A stretch of DNA of 64,000 nucleotides from an uncultured Clostridia bacterium (GTDB lineage Bacteria; Bacillota; Clostridia; TANB77; CAG-465): the NCBI GenBank assembly GCA_934162655.1, contig CAKPJL010000004.1, forward strand, positions 1-64,000. The letters run 5' to 3'. Made by a program: the position numbers and the translations under genes. Under the pieces are notes generated by a model. That model saw only the letters and a list, made by a program, of their open reading frames with translations. It was not told the origin of the DNA and ran no database searches. Each line of letters opens with the position of its first letter. The stretch's first letter is position 1. This document shows, piece by piece, positions 36,085 to 43,568 of this stretch.

Positions 36085-36711
36085 CTACTTAACTGATTTT
36101 CTTACTTTAACAATTGCTCCCTTAGCTCCTGGAATTGATCCTTTAACTAAGATAACATTTTTGTCTGTATCTACTTTAACAACATCTAAGTTAAGTATTG
36201 TTGAAGTTTCACTTCCCATATGTCCTGGTAAGTTTTTGCCTTTAAATACTTTACCTGGTGTTGATGTTGGTCCCATTGAACCTGGTCTTCTATGATACAT
36301 AGATCCATGTCCCTTTGGTCCTATATGTTGACCATGTCTTTTAATACATCCTTGATATCCTTTACCTTTTGAAGTTCCTTGAATATCTACTCTATCTTCT
36401 GTATTAAAAGTATCAACAGTTATTTTGTTTCCAATTTCATATTCGTCAACATTATCAACTTTGATTTCTCTTAAATATTTTTGTACTTCTGTACCAGCTT
36501 TTGCAAAAACGCCCTTTTGAGCTTTATTTGCATTTTTTTCTTTAATCTCTCCAAAGCTTACAACTATTGCGTTGTATCCTTCTTTTTGAGCTGTTTTTTT
36601 AGAAACAACAGTTAAAGGTTTAACTTCAACAGCAGTAACTGGAATTGCTTTTCCATCTTCAGAAAAAATTTGTGTCATTCCTACTTTTTTTCCGTAAACT
36701 TCTTTTACCAT
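36085..36711 (-). CDS. rplC: 50S ribosomal protein L3
   Basis: 208 aa from MVKEVYGKKVGMTQIF; GGGAGGAAAT precedes the ATG at 36711. The frame is open to 36762, but the extra residues are not conserved. HGQHIGPKGHGSMYHRRPGSMG is the loop reaching the peptidyl transferase centre. Confidence 0.96.
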   Translation of the reverse strand: MVKEVYGKKVGMTQIFSEDGKAIPVTAVEVKPLTVVSKKTAQKEGYNAIVVSFGEIKEKNANKAQKGVFAKAGTEVQKYLREIKVDNVDEYEIGNKITVDTFNTEDRVDIQGTSKGKGYQGCIKRHGQHIGPKGHGSMYHRRPGSMGPTSTPGKVFKGKNLPGHMGSETSTILNLDVVKVDTDKNVILVKGSIPGAKGAIVKVRKSVK

Positions 36712-36837
36712 TTTATTTCCTCCCTTAAATTTACTACTCAAATAAACTTTTGATAACATCAATTAAAATTTTTAATATAGGGTATGTTATTGCCTCTTTA
36801 AACAAAAGGATAACTATTAAAAATTCTTATAAGTTTA

Positions 36838-37155
36838 TTATATTTTTACTTCGATGTCTACACCTGCTGGCATATCTATTGACATTAATGCATCAACAGT
36901 TGCTGGGTTTGGTGATAATACATCAATAACTCTTTTATGAGTTCTCATTTCGAATTGTTCTCTTGAATCTTTGTGTTTGTGTGGAGAACGTAATATTGTA
37001 ATGATTTCTTTTTCTGTTGGTAGAGGTATTGGTCCTGAAACTTCAGAGCCAGTCTTTTTAGCAACTTCAACAATCTTTAAAGCAGCTTGCTCTAGCACAA
37101 CATGATCATAAGCTTTAAGTCTTATTCTCATTTTTTTTGATTTTTCTTTTGACAT
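36838..37155 (-). CDS. rpsJ: 30S ribosomal protein S10
   Basis: 105 aa, first gene of the operon; AGGAGTG before the ATG. Core IRLKAYDHVVLEQAALKIVE and PLPTEKEIITILRSPHKHKDS. Also acts as NusE in antitermination. 126 bp separates it from rplC, longer than other gaps in the operon. Confidence 0.97.
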   Translation of the reverse strand: MSKEKSKKMRIRLKAYDHVVLEQAALKIVEVAKKTGSEVSGPIPLPTEKEIITILRSPHKHKDSREQFEMRTHKRVIDVLSPNPATVDALMSIDMPAGVDIEVKI

Positions 37156-37159
37156 ATGT

Positions 37160-37370
37160 AAAACACTCCTTCTCTATAAATTTTGGCTAAACAAGTTCTA
37201 CACTACCCCGTGTGTTTCATATTTTACACATATAAAATACCAAATTTTAATACTAAAACTTGGCAAATATACGTAAGTCTATACTTGCCGCCCGATTTAA
37301 AATCAGACATGCTCCATAAGAGTTCCCTACTTCAAAGAGTAGCCACATCTTACTTCAACGCAAATCAACA
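37160..37370 (-). promoter_or_regulatory. Leader of the S10 operon
   Basis: Untranslated region of about 210 nt. Hairpins read on the minus strand: GGCAAGTATA with TATATTTGCC (10 bp, one G-U) and CTGATT with AATCGG. No obvious terminator. Consistent with an autoregulated leader; which protein binds is not known. Confidence 0.6.
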
Positions 37371-37375
37371 TATTT

Positions 37376-37404
37376 ATTATAACTTATAAAGTAAAAAAAA
37401 TCAA
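37376..37404 (-). promoter_or_regulatory. Promoter of the S10-spc operon
   Basis: TTGATT (37399-37404), 17-nt spacer, TATAAT (37376-37381). Confidence 0.85.
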
Positions 37405-37571
37405 GTAATTTTATGAAAAAGTTTACAAAAATTTCATATTTTTTTATAATACTAAAGTTTACTATATTATTTGTTGACATATTCTTATGTATTTCGTTTT
37501 AATAAGTGAAATTATACAAATAAAGTTTGCATATCGGTATAATTTGATATATAATGTGTGAGAGGATTTTT

Positions 37572-38309
37572 ATGAAAGAAAAAAAAGGAAATTTAGGAAA
37601 AATTTTAAAAAAAATTATAGCCATATTTTTGCTAATAATGATATGTATATCAATATATATAATAAAATCTGGTTACGATACTTACAAAAAGGCAATAGCT
37701 TCCATCTCAATAAAAGATAAAGTAAACTCTGTTCGTTCAATCTCATCATATGTAACTCTTGATAACATTCCAGACACTTATAAAAAAGCTGTAGTTGCTA
37801 TTGAAGATAAACGATTTTATGAGCATAATGGTGTAGATATTATTTCTATTGGTAGAGCAATTATAAAAGATATTTCGACACTTTCACTTATAGAAGGTGG
37901 AAGTACAATAACCCAGCAAGTGGCAAAAAATCTTTATCTTACGCAGGAGAAGAAATTTTCAAGGAAAATTGCTGAGGTGTTTATTGCTCTTGAAATGGAA
38001 AAAGAACTAAACAAAGAAGAAATATTAGAATTATACATTAATGTAATATACTATGGTGATGGTTATTACGGAATAGGACATGCATCACATGGATATTTTG
38101 GAAAAGAGCCAAGTAATTTGAATTTATATGAGCAAACACTTCTAGTTGGAATTCCAAATGCTCCTTCCATTTACCAATTAAGCAATAATTCAAAGTTAAC
38201 TTATGAAAGACAAAATATTGTTATAAACACACTAGCCGAAGCTGGAAATATAACAGGTGAACAGATAAGTATTATTAAACAGGAAAAGGAGTCAATTAAC
38301 AATTATTGA
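37572..38309 (+). CDS. Monofunctional GT51 peptidoglycan glycosyltransferase
   Basis: 245 aa with an N-terminal membrane anchor (residues 12-31) and one GT51 domain. Motifs in order: catalytic Glu78 in AIEDKRFYEHNGVD, GGSTITQQVAKNLYL, RKIAEVFIALEMEK, KEEILELYINVIYYG. No penicillin-binding transpeptidase domain, unlike PBP1. Polymerises lipid II into glycan strands outside the membrane. Start: ATG 37572 has GAGAGG 6 nt upstream; the ATG at 37554 has none. Possible promoters: TTGCAT-N17-TATAAT ending at 37554, or TTGACA near 37473. Confidence 0.9.
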   Translation: MKEKKGNLGKILKKIIAIFLLIMICISIYIIKSGYDTYKKAIASISIKDKVNSVRSISSYVTLDNIPDTYKKAVVAIEDKRFYEHNGVDIISIGRAIIKDISTLSLIEGGSTITQQVAKNLYLTQEKKFSRKIAEVFIALEMEKELNKEEILELYINVIYYGDGYYGIGHASHGYFGKEPSNLNLYEQTLLVGIPNAPSIYQLSNNSKLTYERQNIVINTLAEAGNITGEQISIIKQEKESINNY

Positions 38310-38333
38310 CAAATTTATGATTATAAGTATAAT
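38306..38333 (+). promoter_or_regulatory. Promoter of the ThyX-like gene
   Basis: TTGACA, 16-nt spacer, TATAAT. Overlaps the end of the glycosyltransferase gene. Confidence 0.75.
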
Positions 38334-38382
38334 ATTGATGTAAATTGTTATCAATCATTACTAATTTAGAAAGGATGTTTTT

Positions 38383-39567
38383 ATGGAACTAAAATTATTA
38401 GCCTACACTCACTTACCAAAAGATAGTGGGAAATTTAATCTAGAGGAATCTCTTAATTTTTGTGCCAAAATGGCAGGAATATGCTACATGGCGGGGGACT
38501 TTAATAGTATTTTAAATGAAAGCGATGAGGCAACTTCAAAAAGATTGAATCAAACATTAAATTCGGGTCATCATAGCGTATTTGATCATGTTAAACTAAC
38601 ATTTGAATTGAAAAATATTTCTAAAATTATAGCTATGACACTTAATAATGAAAAAGATTATTCAACATCAGAAAAGTCAGCTAGATACACACATTTTGAA
38701 AATATAGATGACAGTTCTTCTACATTGTATGATAAATGGTATAATAAATTGTGGCCTATTATAAAAGATACCTATCCGCAAATGTATAATCAAAAACTAA
38801 AGGATCCCGAACTACCATATAAAAAATTAGCACAAGAAAACGCAAGATATTTTGTATCAATATTTAGTCGCACTACAACAATGGGACATACACTATCACT
38901 AAGGCAACTAAATTATGTGCTTTTTATGATGGAAGAGTTTATAAAAAATCATGATAAGCAAAATGATTTTTACTGTAAAGTATCAAAAGAATTTGAAGAA
39001 TTTGTTCCTTTATTTAAAGAGTATAGAGTTGAAAAATTAATTCCAACTGGTAAACAGAGAAAACTTTCACTATTTGGAGATGAAAATTATAGAAATATTG
39101 ATGATATATTCTCATATGTATATCAAACAAGTTTTAAAGCAAGTTTTGCATGTGTTGCCCAAAACCACAGACATCGTAGTGAAGCATCTTCTATATATCT
39201 TTTGGATAATTACGAATTCGTAATACCTGATATAATCAAGGAAAATAAATCTCTAAAAGATGAGTGGTTAGAGGATGCAAATAAGGTCAAAGGATCATTT
39301 CCCCAGGGCCAACTCGTACAAGTTAATCAAACTGGTACACTTGACACACTATTTTTGAAGTGTACAGAAAGATTATGTGGAAATGCTCAATTAGAAATTA
39401 TGCATGTAACTCTTAATACAGTAAATAAATTTACTAATAATTCTCCATATGGTCATGTATTAAAAGAAAAATTAAACGGTGAAACAGCCAGATGTAGATT
39501 TAAAGATTCTGCTAAATGTACCAGACCTTGTATATTTGCCAAAAATCAATGCTTAAGAAAAATATAA
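38383..39567 (+). CDS. Divergent ThyX-like protein (FAD-dependent thymidylate synthase family)
   Basis: 394 aa, well above the 220-250 of usual ThyX. The N-terminal half has ThyX-like blocks: SGHHSVFDHVKLTFELKNIS and SEKSARY, but the RHR part of the RHRx7S motif is replaced (TLNNEKDYSTSEKSARY). An RHR occurs only in the second half (NHRHRSEASS). The protein may be a duplicated or rearranged ThyX. C-terminus has a cysteine group (RFKDSAKCTRPCIFAKNQC). Whether it makes dTMP is uncertain. Own promoter, and a terminator at 39618-39655. Confidence 0.65.
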   Translation: MELKLLAYTHLPKDSGKFNLEESLNFCAKMAGICYMAGDFNSILNESDEATSKRLNQTLNSGHHSVFDHVKLTFELKNISKIIAMTLNNEKDYSTSEKSARYTHFENIDDSSSTLYDKWYNKLWPIIKDTYPQMYNQKLKDPELPYKKLAQENARYFVSIFSRTTTMGHTLSLRQLNYVLFMMEEFIKNHDKQNDFYCKVSKEFEEFVPLFKEYRVEKLIPTGKQRKLSLFGDENYRNIDDIFSYVYQTSFKASFACVAQNHRHRSEASSIYLLDNYEFVIPDIIKENKSLKDEWLEDANKVKGSFPQGQLVQVNQTGTLDTLFLKCTERLCGNAQLEIMHVTLNTVNKFTNNSPYGHVLKEKLNGETARCRFKDSAKCTRPCIFAKNQCLRKI

Positions 39568-39617
39568 AATAAATCTTCTATTCCAAACCTTCATATGTTA
39601 TTTAAAATATTTATAAT

Positions 39618-39655
39618 TTATATAATCGGTTCTTTATTAGGGCCGATTTTTTATT
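39618..39655 (+). terminator. Terminator, copy 1 of an identical pair
   Basis: AATCGGTTC and GGGCCGATT (9 bp, two G-U) with six T. The 38-bp block is identical to 40649-40686. Confidence 0.88.
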
Positions 39656-39679
39656 TTGAACTAATAACCCAATCCAATT

Positions 39680-39708
39680 TTGACTTTATTTTATAATTAT
39701 GTTATAAT
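39680..39708 (+). promoter_or_regulatory. Promoter of the ankyrin-repeat gene
   Basis: TTGACT, 17-nt spacer, TATAAT. Confidence 0.8.
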
Positions 39709-39759
39709 TTGGGCAGTTTTAAACTTATATAATCTGTAATTTCAGATTTAATTTAATTA

Positions 39760-40617
39760 ATGGAGGGAAATCAAATGTCAAATTCTAAATTTTTTGAGGC
39801 ATGTAAGCATGGAAACGTAAGATTAGTAGAAATACTAATAAATGAGGGGACTAATGTACATGCTGAAAATGACTTGGCACTAAACCTTGCATCTGAATAT
39901 GGGCATGTCAAAGTAGTTAAACTGCTCCTTGAACACGGAGCTGATGTACATGCTCATAATGATAGAGCACTAATTATTGCATCTAAAAATGGTCATTATG
40001 AAGTGGTTAAATTACTTCTTGAAAATGGTGCTAATGTACATGCTGAAAATGACTTGGCACTACGAAATGCATCTAAATATGGTCATGTTGAAGTAGTTAA
40101 ATTATTGCTTGAAAATGGTGCCAATGTACATGCTGAAGATGACTATTCACTAATATATTCTCTTAGCTTTGAGAATCGTGAGGATGCCGAAGTAGTTGAC
40201 ATGTTACTTAAAAATTTTCATATTGAAGTAGTTAAACTACTACTTGAAAATGGTGCTAATGTACATGCTCATAACGATAAAGCACTAATTACTGCAGCTA
40301 AATATGGTCATTATGAAATGGTTAAATTACTTCTTGAAAATGGTGCCAATGTACATGCTGAAGATGACTACGCCCTAAAAATTGCAGCTGAAAATGATCA
40401 TTATGAAGTGGTTAAATTATTGCTTGAAAATGGTGCCAATATACATGCGAACTGTGACCATGCACTGCATTGGGCAGCTGAAAATGATGATATTGAATTA
40501 GTTAAACTACTACTTGCAAATGGTGCCAATGTACATGCTTTAGGTGACTTTGCACTAAGAATTACATATAAAAATGATCATACTGAAGAAATAGAATTAA
40601 TTAAACGATATGAATAA
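39760..40617 (+). CDS. Ankyrin-repeat protein
   Basis: About 285 aa, wholly made of roughly eight ankyrin units of 31-33 residues with a very regular consensus (HYEVVKLLLENGANVHAENDLAL). The fifth segment is irregular (FENREDAEVVDMLLKNF), hinting at an insertion between units. No signal peptide or membrane segment is seen. Two ATGs (39760 and 39775) are in frame; GGAGGG at 39763-39768 favours the second, giving 280 aa. Ankyrins bind other proteins; the partner is unknown. The gene sits between two identical terminators, as if inserted with one copy. Confidence 0.9.
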   Translation: MEGNQMSNSKFFEACKHGNVRLVEILINEGTNVHAENDLALNLASEYGHVKVVKLLLEHGADVHAHNDRALIIASKNGHYEVVKLLLENGANVHAENDLALRNASKYGHVEVVKLLLENGANVHAEDDYSLIYSLSFENREDAEVVDMLLKNFHIEVVKLLLENGANVHAHNDKALITAAKYGHYEMVKLLLENGANVHAEDDYALKIAAENDHYEVVKLLLENGANIHANCDHALHWAAENDDIELVKLLLANGANVHALGDFALRITYKNDHTEEIELIKRYE

Positions 40618-40648
40618 TTATTTGATTTAATATTCTAATATAAAATAT

Positions 40649-40686
40649 TTATATAATCGGTTCTTTATTAGGGCCGATTTTTTATT
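40649..40686 (+). terminator. Terminator, copy 2 of an identical pair
   Basis: Same 38 bp as 39618-39655, offset 1031 bp; ends the ankyrin message. Confidence 0.88.
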
Positions 40687-40738
40687 AGGCTTTTTAATAT
40701 TTCCTTTTTTATTAATAAAAATATTTTAGTAAAAAGTA

Positions 40739-40767
40739 TTGATTTTTGCAAAATATTGTGTTAAAAT
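40739..40767 (+). promoter_or_regulatory. Promoter of rpsT
   Basis: TTGATT, 17-nt spacer, TAAAAT. Confidence 0.75.
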
Positions 40768-40808
40768 ATTTTGGTAATAGTTATTTTATCGTTTAAGGAG
40801 GTGCTAAA

Positions 40809-41063
40809 ATGCCAAACATAAAATCAGCAAAAAAAAGAGTTTTAGTAGCAGAAACAAAGACTGCACAGAACAGAGCTACAAAAAAAGCATATAAAGAAGC
40901 TGTTAAAGCTTTTGAAACAGCAGTAGCAGAAAACAGCAAAGATAAAGAAGAATTATATAAAAAGGCTGTTAGCCTTGTAGATAAAGCATGGACAAAAGGT
41001 GTTCTTGCTAAAAATACAGCAGCTAGAAAAAAAGCTGGACTTACAAAATTATTAAACAAGTAA
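40809..41063 (+). CDS. rpsT: 30S ribosomal protein S20
   Basis: 84 aa, basic and helical; MPNIKSAKKRVLVAETKTAQNRATK start. AAGGAGGTG 6 nt before ATG. Binds 16S rRNA. Monocistronic, with a terminator after it. Confidence 0.97.
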   Translation: MPNIKSAKKRVLVAETKTAQNRATKKAYKEAVKAFETAVAENSKDKEELYKKAVSLVDKAWTKGVLAKNTAARKKAGLTKLLNK

Positions 41064-41065
41064 TA

Positions 41066-41096
41066 AAAAAAACCAACCATTAGGTTGGTTTTTTTA
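41066..41096 (+). terminator. Terminator of rpsT
   Basis: AAAACCAACC and GGTTGGTTTT stem with ATTA loop and T-run. Confidence 0.92.
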
Positions 41097-41102
41097 TAGC
41101 AT

Positions 41103-41131
41103 TTGACTTTTTATGTGAATTAGGTTATAAT
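41103..41131 (+). promoter_or_regulatory. Promoter of the TM2 gene (module copy 1)
   Basis: TTGACT, 17-nt spacer, TATAAT. The spacer agrees with that of 41509-41537 at 14 of 17 positions. Confidence 0.85.
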
Positions 41132-41149
41132 AAATGTATAATATTTTAA

Positions 41150-41233
41150 GGAGCTTTGTGAAAATTCACAATACAAATTACTACAAATAATTATTTGTAT
41201 TTTGTGTGTCACTTTGCTAGAAAGGAATTCATC
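41150..41233 (+). promoter_or_regulatory. Leader hairpin of the TM2 gene (module copy 1)
   Basis: CACAATACAAAT pairs with ATTTGTATTTTGTG (one bulge), flanked by GTGA/TCAC and AGC/GCT; it ends in GCTAGAAAGG just before the start codon. Architecture and end match the leader at 41558-41640. Confidence 0.65.
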
Positions 41234-41449
41234 ATGAAAAAGTATCCCTATGGCTTCGTAATTTTTCTTATTTGTCTTTTATTTGGTTGCTTTGGTGCAC
41301 ACCGTTTTATGACAGGTAAGATAGGTTCAGCAGTTTTATTTCTCTTGACAGGCGGTATTTTTGGAATAGGTTGGTTCGTAGATGTTATTTGCGTTTTGAT
41401 GGGAAAATTTACAGATGCTGATGGAAATAAAATAAGTTTATGGGAATAA
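41234..41449 (+). CDS. TM2 domain membrane protein
   Basis: 71 aa from MKKYPYGF; AGAAAGGAA precedes the ATG, so the in-frame start at 41195 is rejected (it would run through the leader). TM2 signature CFGAHRFMTGKIGSAV, a glycine-rich second membrane helix, and end MGKFTDADGNKISLWE. Shares its promoter and leader type with the unrelated gene at 41645. Confidence 0.88.
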   Translation: MKKYPYGFVIFLICLLFGCFGAHRFMTGKIGSAVLFLLTGGIFGIGWFVDVICVLMGKFTDADGNKISLWE

Positions 41450-41453
41450 TTCT

Positions 41454-41486
41454 AACCCACGGGTTATACCCGTGGGTTGCTTTTTA
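41454..41486 (+). terminator. Terminator of the TM2 gene
   Basis: AACCCACGGG and CCCGTGGGTT form a strong GC-rich stem, then TTTTT. Confidence 0.92.
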
Positions 41487-41508
41487 ACATAAAATCAGAT
41501 CTTTTAAC

Positions 41509-41537
41509 TTGACATTTTATGTAAATTATATTATAAT
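41509..41537 (+). promoter_or_regulatory. Promoter of the 300-aa unknown gene (module copy 2)
   Basis: TTGACA, 17-nt spacer, TATAAT; near-copy of the promoter at 41103-41131. Confidence 0.85.
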
Positions 41538-41557
41538 AAATAGTGTAAATTATTAAT

Positions 41558-41640
41558 AAAGCTAAGTAAAATTTTGCAAGGCTGTTATAAATAATATGAG
41601 ATTATTTATATCCTTACATTTTCCTTAGCTAGAAAGAGGT
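41558..41640 (+). promoter_or_regulatory. Leader hairpin of the unknown gene (module copy 2)
   Basis: Three nested stems: AGCTAAG/CTTAGCT, AAGG/CCTT, ATAAATAAT/ATTATTTAT. Ends GCTAGAAAGAGG before the start codon, as in copy 1. Confidence 0.7.
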
Positions 41641-41644
41641 TATC

Positions 41645-42547
41645 ATGAAAGAAATTATATTTGGCTACTCCTTAAAGGCAAAGAGCGTACGTGCCCTTTC
41701 AGCAAACGGCGGGAATGCACTTAACACATTCAACGCTTTAGTAGAAAGAATGAGCTCTATGTCAGGAAGAAATATCTTGAACCTGTATTGGTTCTTTGTT
41801 TACTCCCCTATTTTTGCTCTTTCAAAGAACAACTTCCCTAGCACTACGGATATCGCTGTCGTTCGTCGCGAAATACTTAGGTATTTAAAATACGCTGATC
41901 GCACCTTATGGGAAGTGTTGACTGCTCCACCTGCAAGTCATGCAGAGAAAATGCTAAATAAAGCAAATCCTCAAGCATATCCGGTAATATGTTACAAATT
42001 TAAAGAATGTATCACATTACTTGATTCTGCTTCTTGTTCCAAATCGATTCGTCTACTCTCAGAAGATGCACTTAACAAGAGATTCGGAGGCCTAAAGATT
42101 TGCGGATTTGAGAAGTATGAATGTGAGTATTTACTGCCGTATGCAAATGAAGTTGGATGTCTACTCTCTGAATACTCCCTCTCTATGTCGCAAAACGATG
42201 AAAGTTATAAAGCATCTATTACCGAGTCGTATCCCGGTGTCTGGTTAGGCTCTAAAGATATAAGTGAGGAAGTAAACACTGAAGATAAAATACTCAACTG
42301 CGACGAAGCGTCTATTGTAGCATCAAAAAATTTAAGTAAAGAGGAAAATATCGAAGATAAAACAGCTAAGGAAATTCCTTCAAGCACAAATATGCCTGAT
42401 GTAGCAGCCGAAGATACAAGCGAAGAAAAGATAACTGAGGCTGTAATAGAAATCCAAGAAGCACTGATAAAACTTAAAAGCTCTGTCAACTTCTTGAAAA
42501 GCAAGGGCTTTAAAAAAGAATTCTTTGAGTCATTATTTGATTTCTAA
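41645..42547 (+). CDS. Protein of unknown function, foreign-looking composition
   Basis: 300 aa, no family recognised. Residues 1-175 look like one folded domain with many aromatic residues (LNLYWFFVYSPIFAL, LRYLKYADRTLWEVL). Residues 195-265 are acidic and low-complexity (SEEVNTEDK...SKEENIEDK), probably disordered. A C-terminal helix follows (AVIEIQEALIKLKSSVNFLK). There is no membrane segment. Base and codon use differ from neighbours: more G+C, with CGT/CGC, GTC and CTC codons that are rare elsewhere here. GAAAGAGG precedes the ATG. Own promoter, leader and terminator. Horizontal transfer or viral origin is possible. Confidence 0.7.
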   Translation: MKEIIFGYSLKAKSVRALSANGGNALNTFNALVERMSSMSGRNILNLYWFFVYSPIFALSKNNFPSTTDIAVVRREILRYLKYADRTLWEVLTAPPASHAEKMLNKANPQAYPVICYKFKECITLLDSASCSKSIRLLSEDALNKRFGGLKICGFEKYECEYLLPYANEVGCLLSEYSLSMSQNDESYKASITESYPGVWLGSKDISEEVNTEDKILNCDEASIVASKNLSKEENIEDKTAKEIPSSTNMPDVAAEDTSEEKITEAVIEIQEALIKLKSSVNFLKSKGFKKEFFESLFDF

Positions 42548-42555
42548 ACCAATTT

Positions 42556-42589
42556 ATCACGTAGTTTTTTAACTACGTGATATTTTTTA
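42556..42589. terminator. Terminator between the unknown gene and yabG
   Basis: ATCACGTAGTT and AACTACGTGAT stem with TTTT loop and T-run; convergent genes can share it. Confidence 0.92.
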
Positions 42590-43453
42590 TATACCAGGCA
42601 TTCCAGTTCTATATGTACCTCTCGTTTGTATTCCGCCAATTCCATTTATCCCCTCACGTGTATTTGAAAGTATGTTAGATATTGATATAAATTCTTCAAC
42701 CGGTGTATATGATACCGTTTCTGCAACTATTATTGGGTCCATCATATCTATCAATACCCTTTTAGGAGAAGATGCAAAATTAGCACCGGCAGAAATTATT
42801 GCTTCATAATAACTCTGGCATGCTCCCGCAAATATAACTAAATTGTCCAAATTATGTTCATATCTTCTAGCCTCAAGTACTCCCTGCACATAATATCTCG
42901 AATTTTTATAATTATCAATGTTGTATATATCATTTCGCCTTTTCATAAATGCATCATGCCCTGTAAGAACTAGTATATTTGGTCTAATTTTTTGCAACAA
43001 CTGATATACTTGTTTGTATTGTTCTGACTCTGGTATGTTGTAAACATATGCTCTAACACCCATTTTTTTATAAAGTTCTCTACTTTTTGCAGCATATTCT
43101 GCATCTCCATCAATATGTAAAATAACTCCTGGTTTTTTATATAACTTTTCTTTTTGAAAGTAATTTGGATTTTCATATATCTTAATGTCATCCCTAAAAT
43201 ACCCTCTTCTTCTAGCATTATTATAGCATCTATTCATTCTAGCATGTCTAGATAATTCTATGCTCTTTATCCTTTTGTCCTTTTCTTCCTTATCTATATG
43301 TTTTAAGTCATATATTGGTGAATCAGCAACTATTCTAACTGTTATTCCAACTAAGTCTGCTGTGTCAGCATTTATATTTGTAATTCTAAATAATATATCA
43401 TAATTATAAGATTTTCTAGCAACTATATCTCCTACTTTAAAGCTACTACTCAT
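42587..43453 (-). CDS. yabG: Sporulation-specific protease YabG
   Basis: 288 aa, full length. N-terminal FKVGDIVARKSYNYDILFRI, then GVILHIDGDAEYAAKS; catalytic-type His in VLTGHDA and Cys in FAGACQSYYEA. YabG trims spore coat and, in some clostridia, germination proteins. AGGTGAAC before the ATG. A sigma-K-like promoter (CATAAAATA) lies upstream, consistent with mother-cell expression. Confidence 0.95.
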   Translation of the reverse strand: MSSSFKVGDIVARKSYNYDILFRITNINADTADLVGITVRIVADSPIYDLKHIDKEEKDKRIKSIELSRHARMNRCYNNARRRGYFRDDIKIYENPNYFQKEKLYKKPGVILHIDGDAEYAAKSRELYKKMGVRAYVYNIPESEQYKQVYQLLQKIRPNILVLTGHDAFMKRRNDIYNIDNYKNSRYYVQGVLEARRYEHNLDNLVIFAGACQSYYEAIISAGANFASSPKRVLIDMMDPIIVAETVSYTPVEEFISISNILSNTREGINGIGGIQTRGTYRTGMPGI

Positions 43454-43470
43454 TTAGTTCACCTCATGTA

Positions 43471-43497
43471 TATTTTATGAACAATTGTAAATTATGT
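43471..43497 (-). promoter_or_regulatory. Sigma-K-like promoter of yabG
   Basis: Minus-strand -10 CATAAAATA, and AC 16 nt upstream, matching the AC / CATANNNTA pattern of mother-cell promoters. Confidence 0.65.
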
Positions 43498-43513
43498 GAT
43501 TTATAAATTCATA

Positions 43514-43542
43514 TTGACTTTTATTTTCTTATACAGTAAAAT
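43514..43542 (+). promoter_or_regulatory. Promoter of the O-antigen-ligase-like gene
   Basis: TTGACT, 17-nt spacer, TAAAAT. Confidence 0.75.
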
Positions 43543-43568
43543 CTTATCTGTAAAGTGAGTGAATTACG

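Noticed and set aside
40793..41080. Minus-strand reading frame opposite rpsT
   Set aside because: Mirror frame of a highly biased, lysine/alanine-rich ribosomal gene.
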